Origin: Halogeometricum limi | Lineage (GTDB): Archaea; Halobacteriota; Halobacteria; Halobacteriales; Haloferacaceae | Direction of reading: 5' to 3' | Length of the DNA stretch: 64,000 nucleotides | Assembly (NCBI RefSeq): GCF_900115785.1 | Contig: NZ_FOYS01000002.1 | Coordinates: forward strand, 310,001 to 374,000 | Shown here: positions 9,482 to 18,081 of the stretch, piece after piece | Layout: each line of letters opens with the position of its first letter | Numbering within the stretch: the stretch's first letter is position 1 | The notes under the pieces: model-generated | Database searches by the model: none | Told to the model about the DNA's origin: nothing | The model's input: only the letters and a program-made list of their open reading frames with translations | Made by a program: the position numbers and the translations under genes

Positions 9482-10230
9482 TATGCCACGCTCCGACTCT
9501 CGATGACGATGCCGATTCCCGACCGGACCGAGAACCCGATGCGGTCTCCGACCTGTTCGCCCATCCCCGCGAACCGCTTGACGAAGACGTTCCGCCGCAC
9601 GTCGTTACCGACTTCGACCATCTCCAACTGGAGGTAGACGTCGGCGATAGAGCGGAACGGCCCGATGGCGTCGTCGTCCACGGTGGAGGGGTCGACGGTG
9701 AGGATGATGGTCTTCCCCTTCGTCGTCAGTTCGCGGAAGAAGGAGATAATCTCCAAGGCGGCCTGTCGCTCCTCGTTCTGCCTGACGAGTGCCTCGAACT
9801 GCGGGTCGTTCCGCAGGATGGCGTCGAACGTGTCGATGATGGTCACGTCCGCCTCCCAGAGCGTCTCGGCCTCCATGAGTCGCCGGAGGAGTTGCTTTCG
9901 CTCTTTCGACGCGCCGCCGGTGAGCGTCCCCGAGGCGTCTATCTCCGCCGGGATGAACAGCACTTCTTCGTCGAGAAGCGGTTTCACCATGTCGTACGAC
10001 AGCGAGTGCATCTGGTCGAGAAAGCCCCGCACGCCCAACTCCGTCGAGATGAGCGACGTCACGATATCTTCTCGACTGAACCCGTAGGTGAACCGCTGGG
10101 AGAGGACGCTCTTTCCGGCGCCGTAGTCCCCTTCGATGAGGACGATAGACCCCTTCGGAATCCCGCCCCCGAGTTCCTTCTGTAACCGGTCGTGCTGTTG
10201 TAGCCCGAGTGAGAAGTGATTCGATTTCAT
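9481..10230 (-). CDS. arlH: Archaellum motor ATP-binding protein ArlH (FlaH)
   Basis: 249 aa RecA/KaiC-fold protein. I choose ATG 10230 (MKSNHFSLGL), 2 nt after the arlG stop; the in-frame extension upstream is Arg-rich and lies within arlG. Walker A EGDYGAGKSVLSQ is near residue 33, and the Walker B strand is ADVTIIDTFDA. ArlH binds ATP, docks on ArlI and is thought to be a regulatory moderator rather than an efficient ATPase. Note the second RecA-fold protein of the cluster at 12826. Confidence 0.96.
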   Translation of the reverse strand: MKSNHFSLGLQQHDRLQKELGGGIPKGSIVLIEGDYGAGKSVLSQRFTYGFSREDIVTSLISTELGVRGFLDQMHSLSYDMVKPLLDEEVLFIPAEIDASGTLTGGASKERKQLLRRLMEAETLWEADVTIIDTFDAILRNDPQFEALVRQNEERQAALEIISFFRELTTKGKTIILTVDPSTVDDDAIGPFRSIADVYLQLEMVEVGNDVRRNVFVKRFAGMGEQVGDRIGFSVRSGIGIVIESRSVA

Positions 10231-10232
10231 GA

Positions 10233-10682
10233 TTACGTTCTGAACTGGAATATCTCCTCGTCGCCGTCGACGATGAGTTTCGCGCGGTGGTCGCCGGAGT
10301 CGAGCGAGAGACCGCTCACGACCACCTTGACGACCCCGTGTGGTTGCCACCCCGTCTCCCCGTCCACGACGGTGACGGTGACGTCGGTCTGGTACTGCGC
10401 GTCGACGATGACGTCGAACGACTGCCCCGTCGCGGGGATCGATCTCGTTCCGGTGTTCTTCACGTACAACGTAAGGTTTCCGGAGGTGCTGTTGTAGACG
10501 GCCGACTCCGAGTCGCTGATAACCTCCATGTCGGTCCGGATGTTCTTCGAGACGTCCGCGCCTCGGTCGTCTAGCGCGCTACTGATGTCGGTGACCGTGT
10601 TGATGAGCACGCCCGAGACGCCCGCCGCGATGACGAGACTCGCGATGAACAGGATGAGCGTCGGTGCGGAGACGTCCGCCAT
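10233..10682 (-). CDS. arlG: Archaellum stator protein ArlG (FlaG)
   Basis: 149 aa. A single N-terminal hydrophobic helix (LILFIASLVIAAGVSGVLI, about residues 8-27) is followed by a beta-rich domain with LTLYVKNTGTRSIPATG. ArlG and ArlF form the pseudoperiplasmic stator that contacts the S-layer. Start ATG 10682 lies one base after the arlF stop. Confidence 0.94.
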   Translation of the reverse strand: MADVSAPTLILFIASLVIAAGVSGVLINTVTDISSALDDRGADVSKNIRTDMEVISDSESAVYNSTSGNLTLYVKNTGTRSIPATGQSFDVIVDAQYQTDVTVTVVDGETGWQPHGVVKVVVSGLSLDSGDHRAKLIVDGDEEIFQFRT

Positions 10683-10683
10683 C

Positions 10684-11136
10684 TCAGTTCACCACCGTCT
10701 CGTTCGCGTCGGCGACGCCGTACTCGGTGACGAACTTGACTCGCTGGGGCGCGTCGTCCCCGGAGAACTCCACGAGGAGCGTCTCTCCGGGGGCCCAGAT
10801 GTCCGTCCCGGCGGTGCCGTCGACCTCCAGTACGGTCGAGTTACTGAGCGCTCTGTACTCGTTGTCGACGAGTAGCGAGGTGTCGTTGACGGACAACGTC
10901 GTCGTCCCGGTGTTCTCGACTTCGATAGAGGTCGGATAGCTGCCGTTGTTGTTCGTGTAACTGGCCGAGGTGATGTTTATCGCCGTGTTTCGCTGGTCGA
11001 GGAGTCGTTCGTCGGTGGCGTCCCGTGCGTCGGAGAGTTGCTCTGCGCTCCCCGCCGCGGCGGTGTACAGCGTCCCCGTGCAGACGAGGACACCGAGGAA
11101 GATTATCGCCGTCGAGCCGCTAACGCCGAATCCCAC
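10684..11136 (-). CDS. arlF: Archaellum stator protein ArlF (FlaF)
   Basis: 150 aa. The N-terminal hydrophobic segment GSTAIIFLGVLVCTGTLYTA anchors an immunoglobulin-like beta domain (SYPTSIEVENTGTTTLSVN). It binds the S-layer and works with ArlG as stator. Its start lies 17 nt inside the end of arlCE, which implies translational coupling. Confidence 0.94.
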   Translation of the reverse strand: MGFGVSGSTAIIFLGVLVCTGTLYTAAAGSAEQLSDARDATDERLLDQRNTAINITSASYTNNNGSYPTSIEVENTGTTTLSVNDTSLLVDNEYRALSNSTVLEVDGTAGTDIWAPGETLLVEFSGDDAPQRVKFVTEYGVADANETVVN

Positions 11137-12517
11137 GGTGACCCCCCCGATGCGACAGTTCTTCGAGCAGACGCGCTTCGGCGACGTCGCCAGCCAGCCT
11201 GCTCACGTACGTGAGGCTCTCTTTGTGGTGTTCGACGCGGAGGTCACGCGGTTCCTCCGCTGTCGTCGACGACGCCGCGTTTCGGACGTGCGCGTTCATC
11301 TGTCTCTCGACGGTGCGGGATATCCACTCCTGTTCGCGGTACTGCCGGAGGGCGCGCGCCGCGCCGATGGCGCCGCCGACCGAGACCAGAAAGCGCGTCC
11401 ACTCCAGCGCGACCGATTCGGCGACGTAACTCGCCGGGAGGGCGCTGAGGTAGACGTCGGCGTCCGCCGTCGCGTCGGCGGTCTGTCCGGACGTCTGCTC
11501 GGCCTGCGCTCCCGAGTCGGAGCCTGTGGTCTCCGCGGTGTCCGACGTCTCGAACTCGAACGACCCGGTGTCCGGTTCGGCTGCTTCGGACGCGTCGGGT
11601 TCGTCGGTCGCACCGAGGAACTCCGATTCGGCTTCGTCGGCCGCCTCGGCCTCGTCCGCGTCCGCGTCGTCCGCGTCGTCGCCGACGAGTTCCTCGGTGG
11701 TGGGGACGTCGTCGTCTTCGACCGCCAGGTCGTCGGCGTCGAGGGGGCTGTCGTCGACGTCCGCGTCGTCGTCTTCCCAGCCGTCTCCCTCCTCGTACTC
11801 GGCTTTCAGGTCGTCGAAGCTCGACCCGCTGGTGCTCGGTTCGTCCTCCCCGTCGTCTTCGACCATCGGGTCCTCCTCGCCGAGAATCTCCGAGGGGTCG
11901 TCCCGTTCGTTCTCGGAGAGTTCGTCGCCGGCGGCCAACTCGGCCTCTTCGGCCTCCGCCTCGGAGTCGAAGTCGCCGAAGTCTTCGTCGAAGAAACTCT
12001 CGGCGTCGGCGCTCACGACGTCGGGGTCGAGGTGTTCTTCTTCCTCCTCTTCGGCCTCGAACAGGCCGAACGACCCGCCGCCTTCGAGTCCGCCCATCTC
12101 GCGGGCGTCGTCGACGAACGGGTTGATTCCGCGCGTCACCATCTCGTAGATGTCGAGCAGTTTGCGGATGGTGTCGTCGAGTTCTTCGACGGTCTCGCCG
12201 ATCTGTTTGTTCTCCTCGCGGACGGTGTTCATCCCGGACGACGTGGCGCTGACCTCGTTCTCCAGTTCGGAGACGCGGTCTTCCAGTTCGGCGACGGTGT
12301 CGGGGTCGACGCCGCCGCCGCCACCGCCACCGCCGAAGTCGCCGTCTTCGTCGTCGAAGCCGTCCATGTCGTCCGCCTCGTCTCCGAAGTCACCGAAGTC
12401 GTCGGAAAAGTCGTCGAGGTCCTCGTCGAACCCGAGGCCGTCCGTCGCGAGACCCGTCGCGTCACCATCGGGTAGCGCGTCCTCGTCTTCCCCGTCTATC
12501 CAGTCCATCATTCCCAT
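11120..12517 (-). CDS. arlCE: Archaellum accessory protein ArlCE (fused FlaC/FlaE)
   Basis: 465 aa first gene of the arl operon. Residues 1-65 are strongly acidic with a Gly-rich run. The FlaC-type coiled coil spans about 70-140 (VAELEDRVSELENEV, then KLLDIYEMVTRGINPFVDD). A highly acidic linker follows, and the C-terminal FlaD/E domain (about 345-430) has YLSALPASYVAESVALEW. In haloarchaea, C and E are fused and pass switching signals from CheF to the motor. MGMMDW gives two possible ATGs (12517, 12511). Confidence 0.94.
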   Translation of the reverse strand: MGMMDWIDGEDEDALPDGDATGLATDGLGFDEDLDDFSDDFGDFGDEADDMDGFDDEDGDFGGGGGGGGVDPDTVAELEDRVSELENEVSATSSGMNTVREENKQIGETVEELDDTIRKLLDIYEMVTRGINPFVDDAREMGGLEGGGSFGLFEAEEEEEEHLDPDVVSADAESFFDEDFGDFDSEAEAEEAELAAGDELSENERDDPSEILGEEDPMVEDDGEDEPSTSGSSFDDLKAEYEEGDGWEDDDADVDDSPLDADDLAVEDDDVPTTEELVGDDADDADADEAEAADEAESEFLGATDEPDASEAAEPDTGSFEFETSDTAETTGSDSGAQAEQTSGQTADATADADVYLSALPASYVAESVALEWTRFLVSVGGAIGAARALRQYREQEWISRTVERQMNAHVRNAASSTTAEEPRDLRVEHHKESLTYVSRLAGDVAEARLLEELSHRGGHRGIRR

Positions 12518-12676
12518 CCGTCTCGCCTCCGTCGTGTGCGGACGGCCGCGTGGCCTCGCTCACCGTCCGACTGAGACACGCGGCCCTCACTCCGGTGTCT
12601 CGCCGGTTCCCGGCCGGATGGGCACTCCGACGTCGGGGGAACAGGTAGCATTGACTCCAATGAACAGTCATCAGTA

Positions 12677-12710
12677 CAAGAATGTTGCCACCAAATTATC
12701 AGCGGTGATA
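12677..12710 (-). promoter_or_regulatory. Candidate arl operon promoter with TATC-N6-GATA palindrome
   Basis: The palindrome TATC-AGCGGT-GATA occupies 12697-12710. On the reverse strand, 14 nt further downstream lies TTCTTG (12682-12677), a poor TATA box at the spacing seen in the other motility promoters. The arlCE start is 160 nt further on. The site could also serve kaiC (12826), but no TATA box lies at the matching forward spacing. The 308-bp spacer 12518-12825 holds no gene I can support. Confidence 0.55.
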
Positions 12711-12825
12711 CGACACGTCGGACCCGCGGCAGAGGGGTAGACCGCTGTCTCAGCCCGTGTGAGAAGAATTATCCGGGTGGAAGACCGAACAGCCAACCGA
12801 TAGCCTATATGGAGGGTGAACATCT

Positions 12826-13572
12826 ATGCCAGAACTCGTAAAAACCGGAGTCGACGGACTCGACTCCATCCTCAACGGCGGTATCGTAAAGAACGCCGCG
12901 GTGCTCATCAGTGGCAACCCCGGGACGGGGAAGAGTATCCTCGGTCTGCAGTATCTCTACAACGGCGTCGACCAGTTCGACGAAGGCGGAATCTACCTCA
13001 CGTTCGAGGAGGCCGAAGACGACATCCGAGAGGCCGCCGAGTCCATCGGCTTCGACCGCTGGTCGGAGTACGTCGACGAGGGGAAGATCAAAGTGTACGA
13101 CAAGCGGACGCTCCTCCGGGACGGTGACTTCTCCTCGACGCTCGACCGCATCCTCGACGACCTTCAGGACACCTCCTACGACCGACTCGTCCTGGACTCG
13201 CTGACGATGTTCCAGCTGTTCTTCGAAGACGAGAAAGAGCAGCGTCAGTACCTCCTGAAGTTCATCGACATCCTGAAAGAGAGCGATCTGACCTCGCTTC
13301 TGACGACCGAGCAGTCGGCCATCTTCCCCGAGACCGAAATCGGGCTGGAGAACTTCCTCACCGACGGGAACATCTACCTCATCCAGAGTCCCGCCGGCGC
13401 GACGAGCAACCGGTACGTCTGGGTCGCGAAGATGCGCAAGCAGTCGATCAAGAACTCGATGTTCCCCTTAGAGATCAACGAGGGCGGAATTCAGATCTAC
13501 GAGCAGGCGGCCGGGTTCTCGATGGTCGGCGAGTCGCCGCCGTGGTTCGGCGAAGAAGGCGACTTAGAGTAA
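12826..13572 (+). CDS. Single-domain KaiC/RadA-like RecA-fold ATPase of the archaellum cluster
   Basis: 248 aa, start ATG 12826. Walker A is GNPGTGKS near residue 28. The KaiC-type catalytic pair sits in YLTFEEAEDDI, and Walker B is DRLVLDSLTMF. Only one KaiC domain is present, unlike the double-domain cyanobacterial clock protein, and no kaiA or kaiB is nearby. Haloarchaeal single-domain KaiC homologues (the cir family) include members near archaellum genes that affect motility and cell shape; this gene most resembles that group. It is not ArlH, which is present separately at 9481-10230. Confidence 0.85.
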   Translation: MPELVKTGVDGLDSILNGGIVKNAAVLISGNPGTGKSILGLQYLYNGVDQFDEGGIYLTFEEAEDDIREAAESIGFDRWSEYVDEGKIKVYDKRTLLRDGDFSSTLDRILDDLQDTSYDRLVLDSLTMFQLFFEDEKEQRQYLLKFIDILKESDLTSLLTTEQSAIFPETEIGLENFLTDGNIYLIQSPAGATSNRYVWVAKMRKQSIKNSMFPLEINEGGIQIYEQAAGFSMVGESPPWFGEEGDLE

Positions 13573-13690
13573 CGGCCCGCCCCTCCTGACTCTCCGTCTC
13601 GCGTTCGTCACTCCCCGGAGCAGTGCGTCCGCGTCGGACGACGCGTCTCTGTCCCGAGCGAGTGCCGCCGCTACCGTGTCAGCGTCCGTG

Positions 13691-13710
13691 AAAAATGGGA
13701 GAGTCGAAAA
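13691..13710 (-). terminator. Probable terminator downstream of the archaellin genes
   Basis: On the reverse strand two T-tracts (TTTT then TTTTT, complement of 13707-13710 and 13691-13695) lie 24-43 nt past the archaellin stop codon. Oligo-T tracts are the usual archaeal termination signal. Confidence 0.5.
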
Positions 13711-13733
13711 GCGATTCGGAGTGAGCGCCGAAC

Positions 13734-14375
13734 TTAGAGTTCGACGGGGTCGCCCGCGTCCTTACCGGCGAGTTGCTGGGGCATCGTCAGGATGACCTGC
13801 GTCGTGCCGCCCGTTCGGCTCGTGATTTCGAGCGTGACCTGCTCGCCCGTGGTGAGGCCGTTCGTGTGACCCGCGTCGTTCGCTCCCGCTTCGACGTCGG
13901 ACGTGTTGATGACGACCTCGTAGCGGTCGTTCATGCTGTTGAGCACGCCGAACGACCCGTCGTCGTCCGTAACCTCGGTGAGACCGAACTCGTCGGCGTC
14001 GGCGACGTTCGCCGTGCCGTCATCTCCGACGATCGTCTGGTTCGTCAGCGTTTGCACGTTGGTCGCGCTGAGGTACTTGATCGACGTCTCGTTCATGTCG
14101 ACGCTGCTGGAACCGGCCGCGAGGCGGACGGTCAGGTTGATGCTGCGGATGGTGTCGTCGCCGACGACGCCGTGCTGGTTGAGCACTTCGACGCGGTTCG
14201 TCACCTTGTCCACGCTCTGCTGTCCGGCGTCTTCTGCGGTCGCCTGCAGGAAGCCGGCCGTGTTCACGAGGACCCCCGCGGCGATGGCCGCGACGAGGAC
14301 CATCGCGATGAACACGATGAGCGTCCCGATGCCGACCTGACCGCGGTCGTCGTCGTTGAATAGTTTGTTGAACAT
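13734..14375 (-). CDS. arlA: Archaellin (major filament protein), downstream copy
   Basis: 213 aa. A class III signal peptide has the cleavage context [19 protein letters not shown], processed by the prepilin/prearchaellin peptidase; the hydrophobic helix that follows (about 15-42) packs the filament core. The mature part has four N-glycosylation sequons (NLT, NET, NQT, NTS), as expected for AglB-modified archaellins. It lies 10 nt downstream of the other archaellin, with nearly identical 5' sequence, so a tandem duplication is likely. Which copy corresponds to ArlA1 or ArlA2 is not decidable here. Confidence 0.96.
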   Translation of the reverse strand: MFNKLFNDDDRGQVGIGTLIVFIAMVLVAAIAAGVLVNTAGFLQATAEDAGQQSVDKVTNRVEVLNQHGVVGDDTIRSINLTVRLAAGSSSVDMNETSIKYLSATNVQTLTNQTIVGDDGTANVADADEFGLTEVTDDDGSFGVLNSMNDRYEVVINTSDVEAGANDAGHTNGLTTGEQVTLEITSRTGGTTQVILTMPQQLAGKDAGDPVEL

Positions 14376-14385
14376 TGGTCTTATC

Positions 14386-15060
14386 TTAGAGAGCGATTGG
14401 GTCGTTGTTGTTCTTGCCCGCGAGCTGCTGGGGCATCGTCAGGATGACCTGCGTCGAACCACCGGAGCGGCTCGTGATTTCGAGCTTCACGGAATCGCCG
14501 GTGCTGACGCCTTCGCCGTTCGCTTCGACGACCGAGGTGTTGATGACCATCTCGTAGCGGTCGCCCTGCGTGCTGAGGACGGGGAACGACGTGTCGTCAC
14601 CGTCTTCGAGGGCGTACGCCGTGAACTCTGTCGAGTTCAGACCCTGGTCGTTTCCGCTGATGTTGTACTCGTGAACGGGACCGAGTTGCGTGCCGTCGGC
14701 GTCCGTCGTTGCGTTTTTGTACACGAGGTTGCGCGCGGTGTCGTCGCTCACGTACTTGATGGTCGTATCTTCGAGCGAGACACTGCCGGAACCTGCGGCG
14801 AGTCGAACCGTCAGGTTCAGACTGTCGACCGCGAGACCGCTGCCGGTGTCGTTGACGATGCCGTGTGTGCTGACGACGTCGACGCGGTTGGTAACTTTGT
14901 TAACACTTTCCTGCCCGGCGTCCTGCGCAGTCGCCTGCAGGAAGCCAGCCGTGTTCACGAGGACCCCCGCGGCGATTGCCGCGACGAGGACCATCGCGAT
15001 GAACACGATGAGCGTACCGATACCGACCTGACCGCGGTCGGCGTCAAATTGTTCGAACAT
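14386..15060 (-). CDS. arlA: Archaellin (major filament protein), promoter-proximal copy
   Basis: 224 aa. The signal peptide [11 protein letters not shown] is followed by the same core helix as the downstream archaellin, and the C-terminus ends in the shared [14 protein letters not shown] block. The middle third differs and has six sequons in all (NDT, NLT, NAT, NIS, NST, NTS) against four in the other copy. In Haloferax the first archaellin gene usually supplies the main filament subunit; by position this is the equivalent. Its promoter lies at 15137-15172. Confidence 0.96.
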   Translation of the reverse strand: MFEQFDADRGQVGIGTLIVFIAMVLVAAIAAGVLVNTAGFLQATAQDAGQESVNKVTNRVDVVSTHGIVNDTGSGLAVDSLNLTVRLAAGSGSVSLEDTTIKYVSDDTARNLVYKNATTDADGTQLGPVHEYNISGNDQGLNSTEFTAYALEDGDDTSFPVLSTQGDRYEMVINTSVVEANGEGVSTGDSVKLEITSRSGGSTQVILTMPQQLAGKNNNDPIAL

Positions 15061-15136
15061 GGGTTGTATATCTCCAGTACGGCCCCACCCCCTTGCCGGA
15101 GGAGAAGACCTACGATACTGACAATCAGTGTTACGT

Positions 15137-15172
15137 ACATAACGCTACGGTCCCAATTATCGGAGCCGATAA
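15137..15172 (-). promoter_or_regulatory. Archaellin promoter with perfect 16-bp palindrome
   Basis: TTATCGGAGCCGATAA (15157-15172) is a perfect 7+2+7 inverted repeat containing TATC-N6-GATA. Reading the reverse strand, 14 nt separate it from the TATA-like hexamer GTTATG (15143-15138). A transcription start would fall near 15112, giving a leader of about 50 nt before the ATG at 15060. Confidence 0.7.
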
Positions 15173-15304
15173 CAGAGCCAGCACACGGCCGTGAGTAAAA
15201 TAGTGCGCGTACGCGAGGGCGAACGTGAGTCCGCGGTCGAACAGTTGGGGGTCGAAACGTCGTCGAAAGACGAAAAAGGAGAGAACAGGCCCAGCGTCGG
15301 GCGA

Positions 15305-15643
15305 TCAGTCGCGAGCGATCTGCCGCCAGACGTCGTCGAGTTTGTTCTTCACTTCGGGTCGTTCGGTGACTTGGACGTTGCACTCCTGACCGTCGAAGCG
15401 GATGACTATCTCGTCTACCTCGCGCCGGTAGACGTTGGTTCGGCGGTGTTCGTCCGAGAGAACTCTGTCGTGGAGGTCGAGAAGGCCGGCGGCGGTCAGT
15501 TCCTCGATACGACGGTAGCACGTCGCAATGGGAATATCGAGCATCTCGCTGAACTCTTGAGCGGAGTGAGGTTCGTCCGCAGCGCGTAAGATATCGGGAT
15601 TGTATTCGTTGCCCAGCGCTGCAAGGGTCCTGTCAGACTCCAT
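15305..15643 (-). CDS. Small winged-helix (ArsR-like) transcription regulator
   Basis: 112 aa. A winged helix-turn-helix occupies about residues 10-75 (SAQEFSEMLDIPIATCYRRI as recognition region, then the wing at RRTNVYRR). A short C-terminal beta segment is EIVIRFDGQECNVQV. It is alone and leaderless: TTAACT on the reverse strand is centred about 27 nt before the ATG. It lies directly upstream of the archaellin promoter and inside the motility island, so control of arl/che genes is a reasonable inference but unproven. No metal-binding cysteines are seen beyond two scattered ones. Confidence 0.85.
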   Translation of the reverse strand: MESDRTLAALGNEYNPDILRAADEPHSAQEFSEMLDIPIATCYRRIEELTAAGLLDLHDRVLSDEHRRTNVYRREVDEIVIRFDGQECNVQVTERPEVKNKLDDVWRQIARD

Positions 15644-15787
15644 AGATGGAGCTATCTCTGTCGTGAGTTAATGTGAATGTGTTGGTTATCGTGAGGGGAC
15701 ATCGGCCCGGTGGACGTACGCCACCGGAGCGACGACAGTCGCGGCGTCGGCGATGGTCTTATTAGTTCCCCGAGGCCACCTCCGGGC

Positions 15788-16351
15788 ATGGCCTCCGACG
15801 ACCCTCCGCGCGACCGTTCGACACGGCGGAGCGAAGAGGGAGTCGTCGGTCCCCGTCAGTTGGATTACACCGAGAGCGAACGCGTCGCCGAAATCGGCGA
15901 GGGGCGGTACGTCGTCGCCACCGACAACGACGGGACGCCGAACGTAGACGAGACCGGGGATGCCCCGTCTGAAGCGGACCACACGATAGAAGAGCGGGGT
16001 CGGTTCGCCAGTCAGCAGATGGCCCGGTACGTCTCCGACCGCGACGCCGACTACGGGTTCTCACTGACGGCGTCGTTCGACGGGTCGGTCTCCCATCGGG
16101 AACTGTTCTCCGACGACGTGGCGACGGCGTTCGGTGACCTCGCCGCGTGGTACGCCGACAGCGTCGACGGCGACGCCTCGTCGGCGGAAGTCCTCGGTAT
16201 CCTGCTTTTGGCGTCCGACACCGACGTCACGTTCCCGACGAAAGTGCTCGCGCCGGTTCTTCGCGAACACGGACTGACGACGAGTGACTCCATCGGTGAC
16301 CTCGTCGAGGCGCTCGCGGGCGACGGTCTCCAGATACCACCGCGAGACTAG
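15788..16351 (+). CDS. Uncharacterised haloarchaeal protein, motility-island copy
   Basis: 187 aa. I take ATG 15788 (MASDDPPRD), which has a TATA-like TTATTAG about 28 nt upstream and would be leaderless. It shows an N-terminal motif RVAEIGEGRYVVAT, an acidic linker, and a C-terminal helical part with DLAAWYADSVDGDASSAEVL. The same two motifs occur in the protein at 27301-27846, so the pair are paralogues of one haloarchaeal family of unknown function. No catalytic motif or membrane helix is visible. Confidence 0.8.
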   Translation: MASDDPPRDRSTRRSEEGVVGPRQLDYTESERVAEIGEGRYVVATDNDGTPNVDETGDAPSEADHTIEERGRFASQQMARYVSDRDADYGFSLTASFDGSVSHRELFSDDVATAFGDLAAWYADSVDGDASSAEVLGILLLASDTDVTFPTKVLAPVLREHGLTTSDSIGDLVEALAGDGLQIPPRD

Positions 16352-16410
16352 CCCGAGCGCCCGACAACGGCCTCCTCCCGCCAGTTCGTCCCCATTCCGA
16401 GACGGTACTG

Positions 16411-16444
16411 TATCAGCGTTGATAATGGGGTGGAAGGGTTTATA
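16411..16444 (+). promoter_or_regulatory. cheY-cheC promoter with TATC-N6-GATA palindrome
   Basis: TATC-AGCGTT-GATA (16411-16424) is followed after 14 nt by TTTATA (16439-16444). The cheY ATG at 16469 is 27 nt from the TATA centre, so the message should be leaderless and the palindrome centre lies near -50. Confidence 0.75.
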
Positions 16445-16468
16445 GCCGGTTTCCCAGAAAGTGGGAGC

Positions 16469-16837
16469 ATGGCAAGCACCGTACTGGTCGTGGACGACTC
16501 GGCGTTTATGCGGAACCTGCTGAAGCAGTTGCTCGACGGCGAGCACGAGGTGGTCGGCGAGGCAGAGAACGGCGTCGAAGCGGTCGAACTGTACCGAGAA
16601 CTGGACCCTGACGTGGTCACGATGGACGTCGTGATGCCGATTCGAAACGGCATCGAGGCGACGACCGAGATAAAGTCGCTCGACGCGAACGCGTCGGTCA
16701 TCATGTGCACCTCCGTCGGGCAGGAAGAGAAGATGCGCGAGGCGGTCGAAGCCGGTGCGGACGGCTACATCACGAAACCGTTCCAGAAGCCCAACGTCCT
16801 CCAAGCCATCGACGACGTGGTGAGCGTCGAGGCATGA
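16469..16837 (+). CDS. cheY: Chemotaxis response regulator CheY
   Basis: 122 aa single receiver domain. The acidic pair Asp9/Asp10 lies in VVDDSAF, the phospho-acceptor Asp53 in TMDVVMP, the conserved Thr in MCTSVGQ and the Lys in YITKPF. Longer in-frame starts exist, but the TATA box at 16439 places the transcript start at this ATG. CheY-P is bound by CheF to switch the archaellum. It overlaps cheC by 4 nt (ATGA). Confidence 0.97.
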   Translation: MASTVLVVDDSAFMRNLLKQLLDGEHEVVGEAENGVEAVELYRELDPDVVTMDVVMPIRNGIEATTEIKSLDANASVIMCTSVGQEEKMREAVEAGADGYITKPFQKPNVLQAIDDVVSVEA

Positions 16838-18027
16838 ACTTAGACGTCCAGTCGCTACGGACGTTCAGCCGCCTCGCTCACTCCGGTGCGGAACGCGCCG
16901 CCGGGTCGCTCTCGCAACTCACCGGCGTCGAGACGTTCGTCAACGTCACGAAGATAGAGGTCAGTACGCGTCAGGACGTCGAGCGAGAGTTCCACGAACG
17001 CGACCTCGTGACGGTTCACATCGGCTTCAACGGCGGTATCGACGGTCGAACCGTCCTCGCGTTCGACCGAGCGGAGGCCGTCGAACTCGTCGACGTCCTC
17101 GTCCCGGGCGCGGCCGACCAACCCGAGGGCGAGATGGCGACGAGCGGCCTGAAGGAACTCGGGAACATCATGCTCGGGGGCTTTCTCGACGGGTGGGCCG
17201 ACCACCTCGAGACGTCTATCGACATCACCACACCGACGTTCGTCGACACGCAGACCGAGGGCACGCTCGAAGACATCACCGGGGACTCCGGCTTTCAGAT
17301 GGCCACCGGCGACGACCACGTACTGGCGTTCCGGAACCAACTGGAGACCAGCGAGAGTCGCGTCGGCTTCCACATCTACATGCTCCCGACGCACGATTCG
17401 GTCGACACCATCTCGAATCTCACCGGAGGCGAGTCGGACTCGGTCCCCATCGAGACGTTCACGTCGTTCTCCAGTATGATATCCGAGGGGGCCGAACAGG
17501 CGTCCGACGACCTCACGGCGATGACCGGCATGGAGTCGGCCGTCGAAGTTAGCCGACTGAGTTTCGTCCCCATCGAGGCGGTGCCGATGCAACTGACCGA
17601 CGCGACCCGGAAGGGCGTCGTGTTGGAGTTCATGGGGACGCCGTCGGGCTACATCGCCATCCTGTTCGACGACGAGTCCGCCGAGAAGGTGGCGGACGCG
17701 CTCATGCCCGGCATGGAGGCCGACCCGGCGATGCGGCAGAGCGCCATCCAGGAGATCGGAAACATCGTCACGTCGGGCTTCATCGACGGCTGGGCGAACG
17801 CGCTGGAGACGGTCATCGAGATATCGCCACCCACGTACGTCGACGACATCGGCTCCGCCATCGTCGACCCGTTGGCGACCGAACTCGCCCAAGCACAGGA
17901 GTACGCCTTCCTCATCGACTCGGCGATTCGGACCGAGAACGACGCGTTCACCTGCGACATCTACGCCCTTCCGAACGAGTCCGAACTCCGCGAGGCACTC
18001 GACCAACTCGCGGCGGAGGCGCAGTAG
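16834..18027 (+). CDS. cheC: Double-domain CheC-type CheY-P phosphatase
   Basis: 397 aa made of two CheC domains. Each carries the E-x2-N phosphatase signature: SGLKELGNIMLGGFLDGW near residue 105 and SAIQEIGNIVTSGFIDGW near 305. The start overlaps the cheY stop. CheC proteins hydrolyse CheY-P and bind CheD; the duplicated form matches the long CheC seen in other haloarchaea. Both catalytic pairs look intact. Confidence 0.95.
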   Translation: MNLDVQSLRTFSRLAHSGAERAAGSLSQLTGVETFVNVTKIEVSTRQDVEREFHERDLVTVHIGFNGGIDGRTVLAFDRAEAVELVDVLVPGAADQPEGEMATSGLKELGNIMLGGFLDGWADHLETSIDITTPTFVDTQTEGTLEDITGDSGFQMATGDDHVLAFRNQLETSESRVGFHIYMLPTHDSVDTISNLTGGESDSVPIETFTSFSSMISEGAEQASDDLTAMTGMESAVEVSRLSFVPIEAVPMQLTDATRKGVVLEFMGTPSGYIAILFDDESAEKVADALMPGMEADPAMRQSAIQEIGNIVTSGFIDGWANALETVIEISPPTYVDDIGSAIVDPLATELAQAQEYAFLIDSAIRTENDAFTCDIYALPNESELREALDQLAAEAQ

Positions 18028-18081
18028 ACACCCCGACGGGGCGGCCGTCAGCCGGCCGTCTCGTCTCCGCGGACACACACG

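Noticed and set aside
12826-13572. Complete circadian clock system
   Set aside because: Only one single-domain KaiC homologue is present; no KaiA, KaiB or SasA-like partner is seen nearby.
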